A DNA stretch of 56,090 bases from contig JASHPG010000101.1 of NCBI GenBank assembly GCA_030038275.1, forward strand, positions 1-56,090, read 5' to 3'. How positions within the stretch are numbered: position 1 is the stretch's first letter; each line of letters begins with the position of its first letter. The notes below the pieces were generated by a model. That model had not been told where the DNA came from, made no database searches, and worked only from the letters and a program-made list of their open reading frames with translations. The position numbers and the translations under genes were made by a program. Positions 41,301 to 48,282 of this stretch are shown piece after piece. The DNA comes from Candidatus Acidiferrales bacterium (lineage in GTDB: Bacteria; Acidobacteriota; Terriglobia; Acidiferrales; UBA7541).

Positions 41301-41480
41301 AATCTCCACAAACGCCGACTGCATGCCGGGGAGGACGCGGGTGACGCGGCCTTTGTAGATGCTGCCGACTAAAGCGAATTCCTTTTCGCGTTCGACGTAA
41401 TACTCACAAAGCTGTCCTTCTTCCAAAATGGCGACCCGTGTTTCGTGGGGGTTCGCCGAAATAACCATTTCCTTCGACAT
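38349..41480 (-). CDS. rng: Rne/Rng family ribonuclease with large S1-domain insert
   Basis: RNase G/E cleaves single-stranded RNA during rRNA maturation and mRNA decay. The start is ATG 41480 behind GAGGAG (MSKEMVISANPHETRVAILE). The S1 domain begins (LVGSIYKGRVTRVLPGMQSA, DAFLYVSDF) and is then interrupted by some 560 residues: Pro/Glu-rich, an RGG-like stretch (GRRGRGGRFGRRGGRGG) and a His/Glu-rich block (EEHLDEHIHDHDQHDHEDHA). The S1 fold resumes at IADLLKQGQEIIVQIAKEPL around residue 644. The catalytic DNase-I-like domain follows with Asp in ALVAIDVNTGKFVGKG and IIVIDFIDMED, then the zinc-link CPYCTGSG. The total of 1043 aa is about twice RNase G. It is last in the mre/mrd block. Confidence 0.94.
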   Translation of the reverse strand: MSKEMVISANPHETRVAILEEGQLCEYYVEREKEFALVGSIYKGRVTRVLPGMQSAFVEIGLDSDAFLYVSDFLEGVEEFEPIVATVEDKSQKMQDQGGQVFPSSGGVAGATGMAAGAGGPGGGGGAAEPPDVEALPGESIGARSAASASSENIRAGGERAEGPQPGNSWAAPAEPSAPRQDSGSHDRGRFDHRRQGRDFGRRGRGGRFGRRGGRGGDRRFGRELPPSKYASPHGHEHAEEAGPAEPYVPVILPGESLARYKVPGTVAASAPMEEIAPNVPPGEPPAALESSAAQEAAESPELKESPREDSAASDSRLELRYGSYEKAAEERPARDERDEGSGRYGREGRGGRYEHHGRYGRHDRPGRFERPRNEERYERYPAPASSGLEPLPGENIAKFRGSAAGQPSPAAEPAHEDYAESASAPALQHDEDVHGEHEEHSHGAEAHEEHLDEHIHDHDQHDHEDHAELTAEQAATLAAHVAEAQSEEAEREQMRDDIAAPGDPSEIEAHDDRVGAEHDEPLAAAEENGFALDEDEAEDETEEESAAVAEEIAAAQAEIEHEPAELGEASPENEHFSAEDAGERMGEEPSQPEPERQPFAARVRDDFRPRMQHPARRGRDRDRGRRPHHRFHGHQRPQNRRPQLIADLLKQGQEIIVQIAKEPLGKKGARITSHVALPGRYLVYMPTLDHSGVSRKIASAEERSRLRHLVNEAKGTAPGGFIVRTAAASAAPEEVRADVQFLTHTWSEIKARSEQRKAPSLLHRDLNLVERILRDHMNSDYTAIWVDNEDAYMKVSDFISRFQSSLANRVKLYSKETPIFEEFGIQQEIEKGLRPKVWLKSGGYIVINHTEALVAIDVNTGKFVGKGSTRLEDTIVRTNLEAAKEIVRQMRLRDLGGIIVIDFIDMEDRRNREKVMAALEDALRSDRAPSKMLRFNEFGLIAITRKRTKQALERTLCQPCPYCTGSGMVKSIPTLCYEIQTEARKMAPDIDSGSITLRVHPEIAKALKTRESSLIEELESWTKKSAIIQADPTLHWEQYDIY

Positions 41481-41749
41481 AAAAACTCCTCAAAGCGCAG
41501 CGGATCGCGGCAACACGTTCGCGAGTGCGAGAGGCGGCAGAATACGCGCGCCTCGGGCCGCTCAGGAAAGACCCGTCAAGATTCGCTTTCCTCATCCGGT
41601 GCGTCCTCATTCGATCTGAAAAACTTGAAAATTCAAAACTCAATACTCAAATCCCGGGCCGGATGGAATTCCGCCGGCGCGGGCACTGCGCGCTGTGTCC
41701 CAAGGCGCTCCGCGCTTCAGGACCGCGCTGTGCATGGCGGAAAGCTTCG

Positions 41750-42850
41750 TCAATTGACGAAGCGCCGCATGCGAACGTTCATCACCAAACCAAGAGCCAA
41801 AAACGCAAAGGCAATCGATGAGCCGCCGTAACTGATGAGCGGCAACGGAATGCCGGTGACCGGCATATATCCGATGACCATGGCGGTGTTCACCAAAACC
41901 TGGAAGCCCAAGACAGCCGTCACGCCAATGACAATATACATGCCGGCGCGATCCTTGGCTTTCTGCGCGTTGTCCACAAGCCGCAAGATCAGGCCCAGGT
42001 ACAATAGCAGAACAAAGCAAACACCGATGAATCCTTGTTCCTCGGCGAGAGCCGCCAGAATAAAGTCCGAATAGCGGACAGGGACGAACCCCAGCTGATT
42101 CTGGCTGCCTTTGCCGAATCCCTTGCCCCAGAACCCCCCGGAGCCGACCGCGATCTCAGACTGTAGGATCTGGTAGCCGGCGCCCCGTGGATTATCCTCT
42201 GGATGGAGGAACGTCTGGATGCGCTGCTGTTGATACGGCTTCAAGTGATGGCGCATATTCCAGGCGATCGGAACGAGCAGCGCAACTACGACCACGCCGA
42301 TCGCCATGTGCTTCCACTCAAGCCCGGCAAGGAAAATACCGACCAGAGCAACGGGCACAAGCACCATGGCTGTTCCCAGATCGGGCTGCTTCAAAATCAA
42401 GCCGACCGGAACCAGGGTCAAAGCGCCGACCTTCGCTAAATCGCTTAACGTAAGGCGCTCGGAGCGCACGTCAGTGAAATAGCGCGCCAGCACTATGATT
42501 ATAATCAACTTCATGATTTCCGACACTTGCAAATTCACTACACCACCAAGAGAGATCCAGCGCTTGGCGCCGAGGCGCGAATAGCCGAGGACGAGAACGA
42601 CGAGCAAGCTGGCGATTCCGAAGATATAGAGAGCGGGGGCCTGATCGAGCAGGGTGTGGTAATCGATCATAGAGATCAGGCACATGCCGGCGATGCCGAT
42701 GCCGATCCACATCAACTGCTTCCACTGCATCCCGGCCAAAGACCCCGCGTGGGTGCAAGAGTAGATTTCAAGCAAGCCGACGAGGCTGATCGCGCCAACG
42801 AGGGCGAGAAGAACCCAGTCGAAATCCTGAATACGGGCCCGGTTTTTCAC
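41750..42850 (-). CDS. rodA: Rod-shape peptidoglycan glycosyltransferase RodA
   Basis: RodA is a SEDS-family polymerase that builds glycan strands for cell elongation together with PBP2. The 366-aa protein has about ten membrane helices. SEDS landmarks are visible: KQPDLGTAMVLVPVALVGIF with the Asp of the active site, WNMRHHLKPYQQQRIQTFLH, GAGYQILQSEIAVGSGG, GFVPVRYSDFILAALAEEQG and TGIPLPLISYGGSS. The start is GTG 42850, which shares a base with the mrdA stop (TAGTG). It is co-transcribed with mrdA upstream. Confidence 0.96.
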   Translation of the reverse strand: MKNRARIQDFDWVLLALVGAISLVGLLEIYSCTHAGSLAGMQWKQLMWIGIGIAGMCLISMIDYHTLLDQAPALYIFGIASLLVVLVLGYSRLGAKRWISLGGVVNLQVSEIMKLIIIIVLARYFTDVRSERLTLSDLAKVGALTLVPVGLILKQPDLGTAMVLVPVALVGIFLAGLEWKHMAIGVVVVALLVPIAWNMRHHLKPYQQQRIQTFLHPEDNPRGAGYQILQSEIAVGSGGFWGKGFGKGSQNQLGFVPVRYSDFILAALAEEQGFIGVCFVLLLYLGLILRLVDNAQKAKDRAGMYIVIGVTAVLGFQVLVNTAMVIGYMPVTGIPLPLISYGGSSIAFAFLALGLVMNVRMRRFVN

Positions 42851-44787
42851 TAGTGCTGCGCTCCTGCCGCTTGCGCGGTTGTGAGGACGGCAGCGCGACC
42901 CGCAGCGGACCTTCCAACGGGCGAGACGGGCGCGCCGGGACTCCCAGCGGCAGCGACGAGAGGATGGGCAGAGCCGGAGTTGGCGTTGTTTTGGGCGGTG
43001 CTGGTGGAGGGCGCCGGAGCGATGCCATTTTTCTTATCGTAATAGGCTTTGACGACGTCGCGTACGATGGGCGCAACGAAGCTGCCCCAACCCGCGCCTT
43101 GCACCAGAGCGGCGACGACGATATCCGGGTTCTCGCGAGGCTCGTAGCCGACGAACCAGCCGTTTTCCTTGATGTGCTTGCCGAGGCGATGTTCAAGGTC
43201 GTAGCTCATGGTCTGGGCGGTGCCGGTCTTGCCGCAGAAGTCGATATCCTTGAGCTTCACCAATTCGGACGTGGTGCCGTCCGGCTCGTTCACAACGCCC
43301 CACATGCCCTGAGTGACTTCGTCAACTGTGTTTTGAGAGATCGGGAAGCGGGTGACTTTTACGTTGGGATCGTCCTTGAGCAAGTGCGGCTGAACCAGAT
43401 TACCGCCGCTGGCGACGGCCGCGATCATGCGCGCGAGCTGAATCGGAGTAACCATGACGGCGCCCTGGCCAATGGAAACGGAAATGGTCGAGCCGGGATA
43501 CCACTTGTGGTGATAGACGCGCTCGACCCACTGCTGGGAAGGAATCAGGCCGGGCTCCTCACCGGGAAGATCGATGCCGGTGAGATGGCCGAGTCCGAGA
43601 GCGTTCGCGTAGTAGCTGATGCGGTCGATGCCGAGGAGCTGGCCGACGTGATAGAAGTACACGTCGCACGAAGCGACGATGGCCTTATGAAGATCGACTT
43701 CGCCATGCGCGTGATCGCAATGGAATACGCGGCCGTAGAAATTGGCATAGCCGGGGCAATAAACGGTGTAGGTGGGCGGAATAGCCTTTGATTCCAGCAT
43801 GGCTGTGGCCATGACGATCTTGAACACCGAGCCGGGGGCGAGCTGGGCCTGAATCGCGCGATTGAGCAACGGAGTTTCGGGATCGGTATTCAACTGCTTC
43901 CATTCTTTCGGGGGAATGCGAACGGCGAAATCGTTGGGATTAAAGGTGGGATGGCTGACCATCGCCAGTATCGCGCCAGTGTGCGCGTCCATGGCGACAA
44001 CCGCGCCTTCCTTGCCTTCCAGGTCGTGTTCGGCGATCTGCTGCAAGTCGAGGTCGATGGTGAGCTGGATGGGCTTGCCGGGAATAGGCTCGACGTTATC
44101 GAGCGTACGCATGACCTTGCCGACGCTATTCACAACGACGCGGCGCATGCCGTCGGTGCCTTCGAGCTGGCCGTTGTATTCCTTTTCGAGGCCGGCCTTT
44201 CCGACAATATCTCCGGGAGCATAGCGGCCGTCGCTGCGCTCCAATTCCTGTGCCGAGACTTCCCCAACGTAGCCAATGGTGTTGGCGAGCATTTCGCCAT
44301 AGGGATAATGACGGCGCTGGACCATCATGAGATCGAGGACCGGAATATCGGAGCGGTGCGACTCAACGAAGGCCAAATCAGCTTCGCTCGCCTCGGGCTT
44401 GATGATGACGGGCATGAAGCGCGGCTCGACCTTAGCGGCTTCGAGCTGGTCGTGCATATCTTCAGGGCTGATGCCGAGGCCTGACTCGATTGCCGGCAGA
44501 TATTTCTGGACCAGCTTCGGATTATCGCGCAGCAGCAGGATGCTAAAGGAAGGATAGCTATCGACGAGCACGCGGCCCTCGCGGTCGAGCATGGCCCCGC
44601 GCGGAGCGATGATGGGGATCGAGCGGATGCCGTTCTTTTCCGCTAGATCCGAATAATGACCGGACTGAACGACTTGCAGCTTCCAAAATCCGACAAGAAG
44701 AAGGATGACGAAAGCAACCGACAGATACGAGAAAACCGTCAGGCGACCCTGGGGAATCCTCTGGTCGTTAACATTCCACGATGACAA
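42850..44787 (-). CDS. mrdA: Penicillin-binding protein 2
   Basis: PBP2 is the transpeptidase partner of RodA in elongation. The start is TTG 44787 behind GGAG, giving 645 aa. A membrane helix (VFSYLSVAFVILLLVGFW) is followed by a dimerisation domain (EKNGIRSIPIIAPRGAMLDR) and a transpeptidase domain. Catalytic motifs are intact: SxxK in PGSVFKIVMA, SxN-type SCD in VASCDVYFYH and KTG in FCGKTGTAQT. A Ser/Ala/Pro-rich tail of about 45 residues is extra. It overlaps rodA by one base. mreD, normally adjacent, is 1.45 kb away because of inserted genes and repeats. Confidence 0.96.
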   Translation of the reverse strand: MSSWNVNDQRIPQGRLTVFSYLSVAFVILLLVGFWKLQVVQSGHYSDLAEKNGIRSIPIIAPRGAMLDREGRVLVDSYPSFSILLLRDNPKLVQKYLPAIESGLGISPEDMHDQLEAAKVEPRFMPVIIKPEASEADLAFVESHRSDIPVLDLMMVQRRHYPYGEMLANTIGYVGEVSAQELERSDGRYAPGDIVGKAGLEKEYNGQLEGTDGMRRVVVNSVGKVMRTLDNVEPIPGKPIQLTIDLDLQQIAEHDLEGKEGAVVAMDAHTGAILAMVSHPTFNPNDFAVRIPPKEWKQLNTDPETPLLNRAIQAQLAPGSVFKIVMATAMLESKAIPPTYTVYCPGYANFYGRVFHCDHAHGEVDLHKAIVASCDVYFYHVGQLLGIDRISYYANALGLGHLTGIDLPGEEPGLIPSQQWVERVYHHKWYPGSTISVSIGQGAVMVTPIQLARMIAAVASGGNLVQPHLLKDDPNVKVTRFPISQNTVDEVTQGMWGVVNEPDGTTSELVKLKDIDFCGKTGTAQTMSYDLEHRLGKHIKENGWFVGYEPRENPDIVVAALVQGAGWGSFVAPIVRDVVKAYYDKKNGIAPAPSTSTAQNNANSGSAHPLVAAAGSPGAPVSPVGRSAAGRAAVLTTAQAAGAQH

Positions 44788-44864
44788 CGGAACTCCTCTA
44801 CCATCCCGGCACGCAAAAGCCGCGTGGAGGGGACCCCGAACAGCCGGGCTATGGATGGCCGCGG

Positions 44865-45050
44865 CTAAACTGCCCCATCTGAATCCAGAGGCGGACTGCG
44901 AAATCCACTGCTCGAAAACTTCTTGTAACTCGAAATTGCTACGCTACCACTCGCGGAGAGCAGGTCGCAAGCGGCGAATGCCCATTCGGTCAACGTTTCG
45001 TTCAATTGGCGATGGGTCGGCTTGAATTTGACTGCTTGTGTCACGATCAA
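44865..45050 (-). pseudogene. Remnant of a TnpB/OrfB-type transposase 5' end
   Basis: From TTG 45050 the frame reads IVTQAVKFKPTHRQLNETLT and EWAFAACDLLSAS, resembling the K-P-T..Q...L..TL......AC pattern at the start of IS605 OrfB/TnpB proteins. It then degenerates and stops after about 61 codons. No catalytic RuvC-like region remains. The start lies inside the palindromic repeat. Assignment rests on pattern memory. Confidence 0.4.
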
Positions 45051-45068
45051 GAAGATTCAAACCGCCCC
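45014..45068. repeat. Palindromic repeat, copy 2 (related to 13386-13441)
   Basis: This 55-base copy shares the loop ACTGCTTGTGTCACGATCAA with copy 1 and has partly diverged arms (GGGTCGGCTTGAATTTG and GATTCAAACCGCCCC). It overlaps the start of the TnpB-like remnant. The gap 44788-45262 holds nothing else that I can support, apart from the mrdA and mscL upstream regions. Confidence 0.6.
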
Positions 45069-45262
45069 ACTACCCTCGACCGGGAGTGGATAGCAACGTA
45101 AAGAGGAGAGGCTTGCCCGATGCGGCGCCACTGGCAGGTGTAAAGCTTCTTGACTTCACCTAATGGGAAGGCTAAAAGGCGCAGAGGAAGGTCTAGCCGT
45201 AGAGCCGCATGGCCGTACCGCAAACTCCCCTAAAACCAAGTTGAACCCCATCGGAGGCTGAC

Positions 45263-45673
45263 ATGAAAGGATTCAAGCAATTCCTGCTGAGAGGAAACGT
45301 GGTGGACATGGCGGTTGGTATCGTGATCGGCGCCGCGTTTGGAACCGTGGTGAGCGGTTTCGTGAAGGATTTGCTAACTCCGCTGATCGCAGCCATCGTG
45401 AAGCGGCCGGATTTTTCGGCATTCACCATCACGCTGAACGGCAGCAAGTTTCTGTACGGAGATTTCGTCAACGACGTGGTTTCGTTCGTGATTATCGCGG
45501 CCGCCGTGTATTTCTTCGTGGTGCTGCCAATGAACACGCTGGTGGCGAGGATGAAAAAGGCGCCTCCGGCGGACCCGACCACGAAGAAGTGTCCGGAATG
45601 CAAAAGCGAGATCCCGATCGATGCAAGGAAGTGCGCGCACTGCACGTCGGTGCTGGAAGGGACGCGAGCTTAG
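45263..45673 (+). CDS. mscL: Large-conductance mechanosensitive channel with zinc-ribbon tail
   Basis: MscL opens under osmotic downshock to release solutes. The 136-aa protein starts at ATG 45263 behind GGAGG. Helix TM1 (VVDMAVGIVIGAAFGTVVSG) has the pore-lining Gly pattern, with the N-terminal amphipathic helix MKGFKQFLLRGN; TM2 is DVVSFVIIAAAVYFFVVLPM. An extra C-terminal zinc ribbon (CPECKSEIPIDARKCAHC) replaces the usual helical bundle end; this variant is common in several phyla. It is encoded on the opposite strand inside the mre/mrd block, suggesting later insertion. Confidence 0.96.
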   Translation: MKGFKQFLLRGNVVDMAVGIVIGAAFGTVVSGFVKDLLTPLIAAIVKRPDFSAFTITLNGSKFLYGDFVNDVVSFVIIAAAVYFFVVLPMNTLVARMKKAPPADPTTKKCPECKSEIPIDARKCAHCTSVLEGTRA

Positions 45674-45712
45674 AATTTTATTGGACGAGAGGCAAATTGG
45701 GACTTCAGGGGG

Positions 45713-45787
45713 AAGACCCTCAGCGGCTGAAGCCGCTCCAATAGCGCAACGTTTGCGGCACGGTTGAACCGTGCCCTGACGAACCGA
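45713..45787. repeat. Dispersed repeat with two hairpins, copy 1
   Basis: This 75-base element contains AGCGGCTGAAGCCGCT and GGCACGGTTGAACCGTGCC, two short perfect hairpins, and is repeated at 46949-47025. It follows the mscL stop, where it may act at the mRNA 3' end. Confidence 0.75.
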
Positions 45788-45823
45788 CGACATGCGGTAC
45801 AGCTTTTAATTTCGCGCGGCGTA

Positions 45824-45869
45824 GGTCGCGGCTGCCCTTCGGTTTAACTCCGGGTAAAAAGCCGCGACC
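45824..45869. repeat. Inverted repeat with 10-bp arms
   Basis: GGTCGCGGCT (45824-45833) and AGCCGCGACC (45860-45869) are perfect arms around a 26-base loop. This is another palindromic element in the mscL to mreD region, possibly REP-like. Confidence 0.6.
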
Positions 45870-45960
45870 CACAAAGCGTCTCGCTTTGCCGCGCCGACTC
45901 TAAAGCTCCGGCCCCTAAAAACCATTGCTCGCCACACAACGTGGCGCGAGAGAAAATTCC

Positions 45961-46197
45961 ATGAAGAAAAGGCGGAGTAAGAAGCGGAATATTGGCGACG
46001 AACTGCGCCGAGAATACGACATATCGAAGCTGGGCCGCGGCGTTCGCGGCAAATATGCACCACGCTACCGTGGTGGGACGAATCTAGTGCTCTTGTCGCC
46101 AGATGTGGCCGAACATTTCCCGGACGATCAGTCCGTGAATCGGGCCCTGCGGCAGTTGATCCGCGTGGCGAAGGCGTCGGTCCGCGACGCGCGCTGA
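45961..46197 (+). CDS. Small antitoxin-like protein
   Basis: This 78-aa protein starts MKKRRSKKRNIGDELRREYD and continues DISKLGRGVRGKYAPRYRGG and VLLSPDVAEHFPDDQSVNRA. The pattern D-x-S-K-L...VRGKYA...NLV.L.PDVA..FPD..SVN.AL is that of small proteins often found with toxin genes and regarded as antitoxins. No toxin gene is adjacent, so it is an orphan. An upstream in-frame Met at 45925 is possible but less likely. It is convergent with mreD. Confidence 0.75.
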   Translation: MKKRRSKKRNIGDELRREYDISKLGRGVRGKYAPRYRGGTNLVLLSPDVAEHFPDDQSVNRALRQLIRVAKASVRDAR

Positions 46198-46241
46198 TCT
46201 CCTCTCGACGTGAATTGCCCTCAACTGCTATTCGACGCGCT

Positions 46242-46775
46242 CTACGATTGGCGGCGGAGGCGGTCGAGCAGGGAGAAGAGGATGACGGCGACGACAGCGC
46301 TGACGAGAGAGACGACGAGCAGGTGGACCGTGAAAAACGGCGTGGGGCGGTTGAGCAGGACACGCTCAATGCCGGCGTAGATAAACTGATGCACGTGATA
46401 GAGGATGAAGACGAGAGCAAAGCGGCTGGCGGGATGTTCGGTGTCGATTCGCGCGCCGACGGATGACGATACGTAGCCGATGATGGTTTTGGCGATTCCG
46501 TAGAGGCCGATGGGATTGTCGTGAGTAAGCGCATCTTGCGCGATACCGATCGCCGCGCCGAGCAGCATTCCGGAAACGGGGTTGCGCTTGCTCACGCCGA
46601 AATAGATGGTGACGAGCAGGGGCAAATCGGCAAATTCGGACCAGCGTCCGAAGCGATGAAGGAATGCCTGAATCACGATGGCGAGCAGAGCGACTACGGT
46701 AACGACGCCGCCGTAATATTTGTGGACTTCGACGTTTCCTTCGGATTGAATTCCGGAATTGAAGGCGTAGGACAT
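46242..46775 (-). CDS. mreD: Rod shape-determining protein MreD
   Basis: MreD is the membrane subunit of the elongation complex. The 177-aa product starts at ATG 46775 (MSYAFNSGIQSEG). It has four to five helices (VVTVVALLAIVIQAFLH, ADLPLLVTIYFGV, GMLLGAAIGIAQDAL, IAKTIIGYVSSSVG, HLLVVSLVSAVVAVILFSLL) with the family motif QDAL...NPIGLYGIAKTIIGY. The frame extends upstream, but there it encodes repeat DNA. The first codons are duplicated 376 bases upstream, immediately after the mreC stop, so the present start is a re-created one. There is no Shine-Dalgarno; it follows a stop codon by one base. Confidence 0.93.
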   Translation of the reverse strand: MSYAFNSGIQSEGNVEVHKYYGGVVTVVALLAIVIQAFLHRFGRWSEFADLPLLVTIYFGVSKRNPVSGMLLGAAIGIAQDALTHDNPIGLYGIAKTIIGYVSSSVGARIDTEHPASRFALVFILYHVHQFIYAGIERVLLNRPTPFFTVHLLVVSLVSAVVAVILFSLLDRLRRQS

Positions 46776-47151
46776 TTTAATTTTTATCCACGACCGTGGC
46801 CGGGCTGCCGGGGCTAAAACCCGGTTTATTGGGCTTCGCTTTTCGCCGGGCTGAAAGCGCGGCGCTTCCACCCAGATCAACAGCTTGCCCAGCGGTTCCA
46901 CCCAAAACCGATTTCGATGGATCGCATCCGCTTCGTACGCTCTGGTTCAAGACCCTCAGCGGCTGAAGCCGCTCTAACGGCGAAACGGTTGCGGCACGGT
47001 TGAAACCGTGCCCTGACGAACCGATGGCCCTGGATAGAGCGCTGTCCCTTTTTCGCGGGGCTGAAAGCCCCGCGCTTCCGCCCAAAAGCGATCTCGGAGC
47101 GCTTCCACCGCAGGCGCTCGGATGCAAAGCGGAATAGAAGGCGTAGGACAT
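46776..47151. repeat. Palindrome-rich insertion between mreC and mreD
   Basis: These 376 bases separate mreC from mreD. They contain at least three hairpin elements: GCGGGGCT-GAA-AGCCCCGC (47055-47073), the repeat 46949-47025, and a degenerate relative at about 46845-46870. On the minus strand the block opens with ATGTCCTACGCCTTC, the same 15 bases that start mreD, one base after the mreC stop. The frame stays open for 124 codons and ends TAA-A-ATG at mreD. It could be translated, but the composition (Ser/Gly/Arg/Pro) is not that of a normal protein. Confidence 0.8.
46949..47025. repeat. Dispersed repeat with two hairpins, copy 2
   Basis: This copy matches 45713-45787 with few differences (AGCGGCTGAAGCCGCT and GGCACGGTTGAAACCGTGCC). 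It lies inside the mreC-mreD insertion, which suggests the element class is responsible for the gap. Confidence 0.75.
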
Positions 47152-47152
47152 G

Positions 47153-48148
47153 TTAGGGGCGCTTCGCGCTAGGCGGCGCGGATTTGTTTGCTGCGGCAGC
47201 GGCGGGATGGGCGGTCTGCGTGGGCGCGGAGGAAGCTGCCGCAGTGGTTTTGGTTTCAGGTGCGGTGGTGGCGGGTTCGGGCGGCAGGCCGACTACTACT
47301 TGGCTGGACGCATCCTTGGCCGTGGGATTCAGCGGCTGCTCGGAGAGAAGCACCATCACGTCTTCGAGGCGATCGAGGCGCGCGGCCGTTTGCACCTGGA
47401 TGGTCTGGAATGGGTAGCCAGGTTTCGATGAGGCAACCGTCCCGATGAGCAAGCCTTTGGGGAAGATGCGATCCTCACCGGAGGTGAGGATCACTTCGCC
47501 GGGATGGACTTTTTCGTCGTTCACCACGTAGGCCATGATGGGTTGGGGATCGCCGGTGCCCTTGATGATGCCCTGGGTGCGGGTATCGGCAAAAAGGGCG
47601 CCGACACCGCTATCGCGGTCGTCGATCAATAGAACTTGCGCGGCGCCGGAGGAGACTTCGGCGATCTTTCCGACGATTCCATTGGGAGTGATGACCGCTT
47701 GATTGCGGCGAATGCCGTCGCGCTCGCCGCGATTGATATAAAGGATGTGTGAGGAGGGGTCGGCGCTGCCGCCAATCACTTGAGCCGCGATCATGGGCGC
47801 TTCGCGGTGAGCCTCGCGGAAATCCAAGAGAGCCGTGAGGCGATGCTCTTCCAAGGCGGCGTTCTCCAGTTCCTGGTTGCGAAGCTGGAGCTGGCCGATC
47901 TGTTGCTTTAGCTGCTGATTGTCGGCGTAGGTGTGGTGCAGCGCGATGTAGCTGTCCCAGAGATGGCCCATGCCACTGAAACCCCAACTGGCACCCTTTT
48001 CTCCCGGCGTGACGATCGCCGCAGCCCAATAGCGGATGAGGCGCACGTTGCTATTGCGCTTGATCTGAAACGCGAGAAGAAGAACCTGCGCGACGATGGT
48101 AATGGCCAAAAGCGCGAGCGGACGATGGCGAGAGAGAACCTCAGGCAT
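47153..48148 (-). CDS. mreC: Rod shape-determining protein MreC
   Basis: MreC is the bitopic periplasmic scaffold of the elongation complex. ATG 48148 (MPEVLSRHRP) gives 331 aa; the upstream part of the frame is Arg-rich. One membrane helix (ALLAITIVAQVLLLAFQI) is followed by a coiled coil (DNQQLKQQIGQLQLRNQELE) and a double beta-barrel domain with AQVIGGSADPSSHILYINRG, GRDGI-type RGERDGIRRNQAVITPNGIV, VLLIDDRDSGVGALFADTRT and KGLLIGTVASSKPGYPFQTI. The last 55 residues are Ala/Thr/Pro rich. mreB lies upstream. Confidence 0.95.
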   Translation of the reverse strand: MPEVLSRHRPLALLAITIVAQVLLLAFQIKRNSNVRLIRYWAAAIVTPGEKGASWGFSGMGHLWDSYIALHHTYADNQQLKQQIGQLQLRNQELENAALEEHRLTALLDFREAHREAPMIAAQVIGGSADPSSHILYINRGERDGIRRNQAVITPNGIVGKIAEVSSGAAQVLLIDDRDSGVGALFADTRTQGIIKGTGDPQPIMAYVVNDEKVHPGEVILTSGEDRIFPKGLLIGTVASSKPGYPFQTIQVQTAARLDRLEDVMVLLSEQPLNPTAKDASSQVVVGLPPEPATTAPETKTTAAASSAPTQTAHPAAAAANKSAPPSAKRP

Positions 48149-48282
48149 AGCGCGAACCCGTCCTGGCGCGGCGCGCGCCAATTAACCGGAAAGGTGAAAG
48201 AGCGAGAGCGCGCTTCCGCGCCGGCGTAAATTGAAATTGCGGCTTCAACAGCATACCCACACCACGAATCACGAGATCGAAC

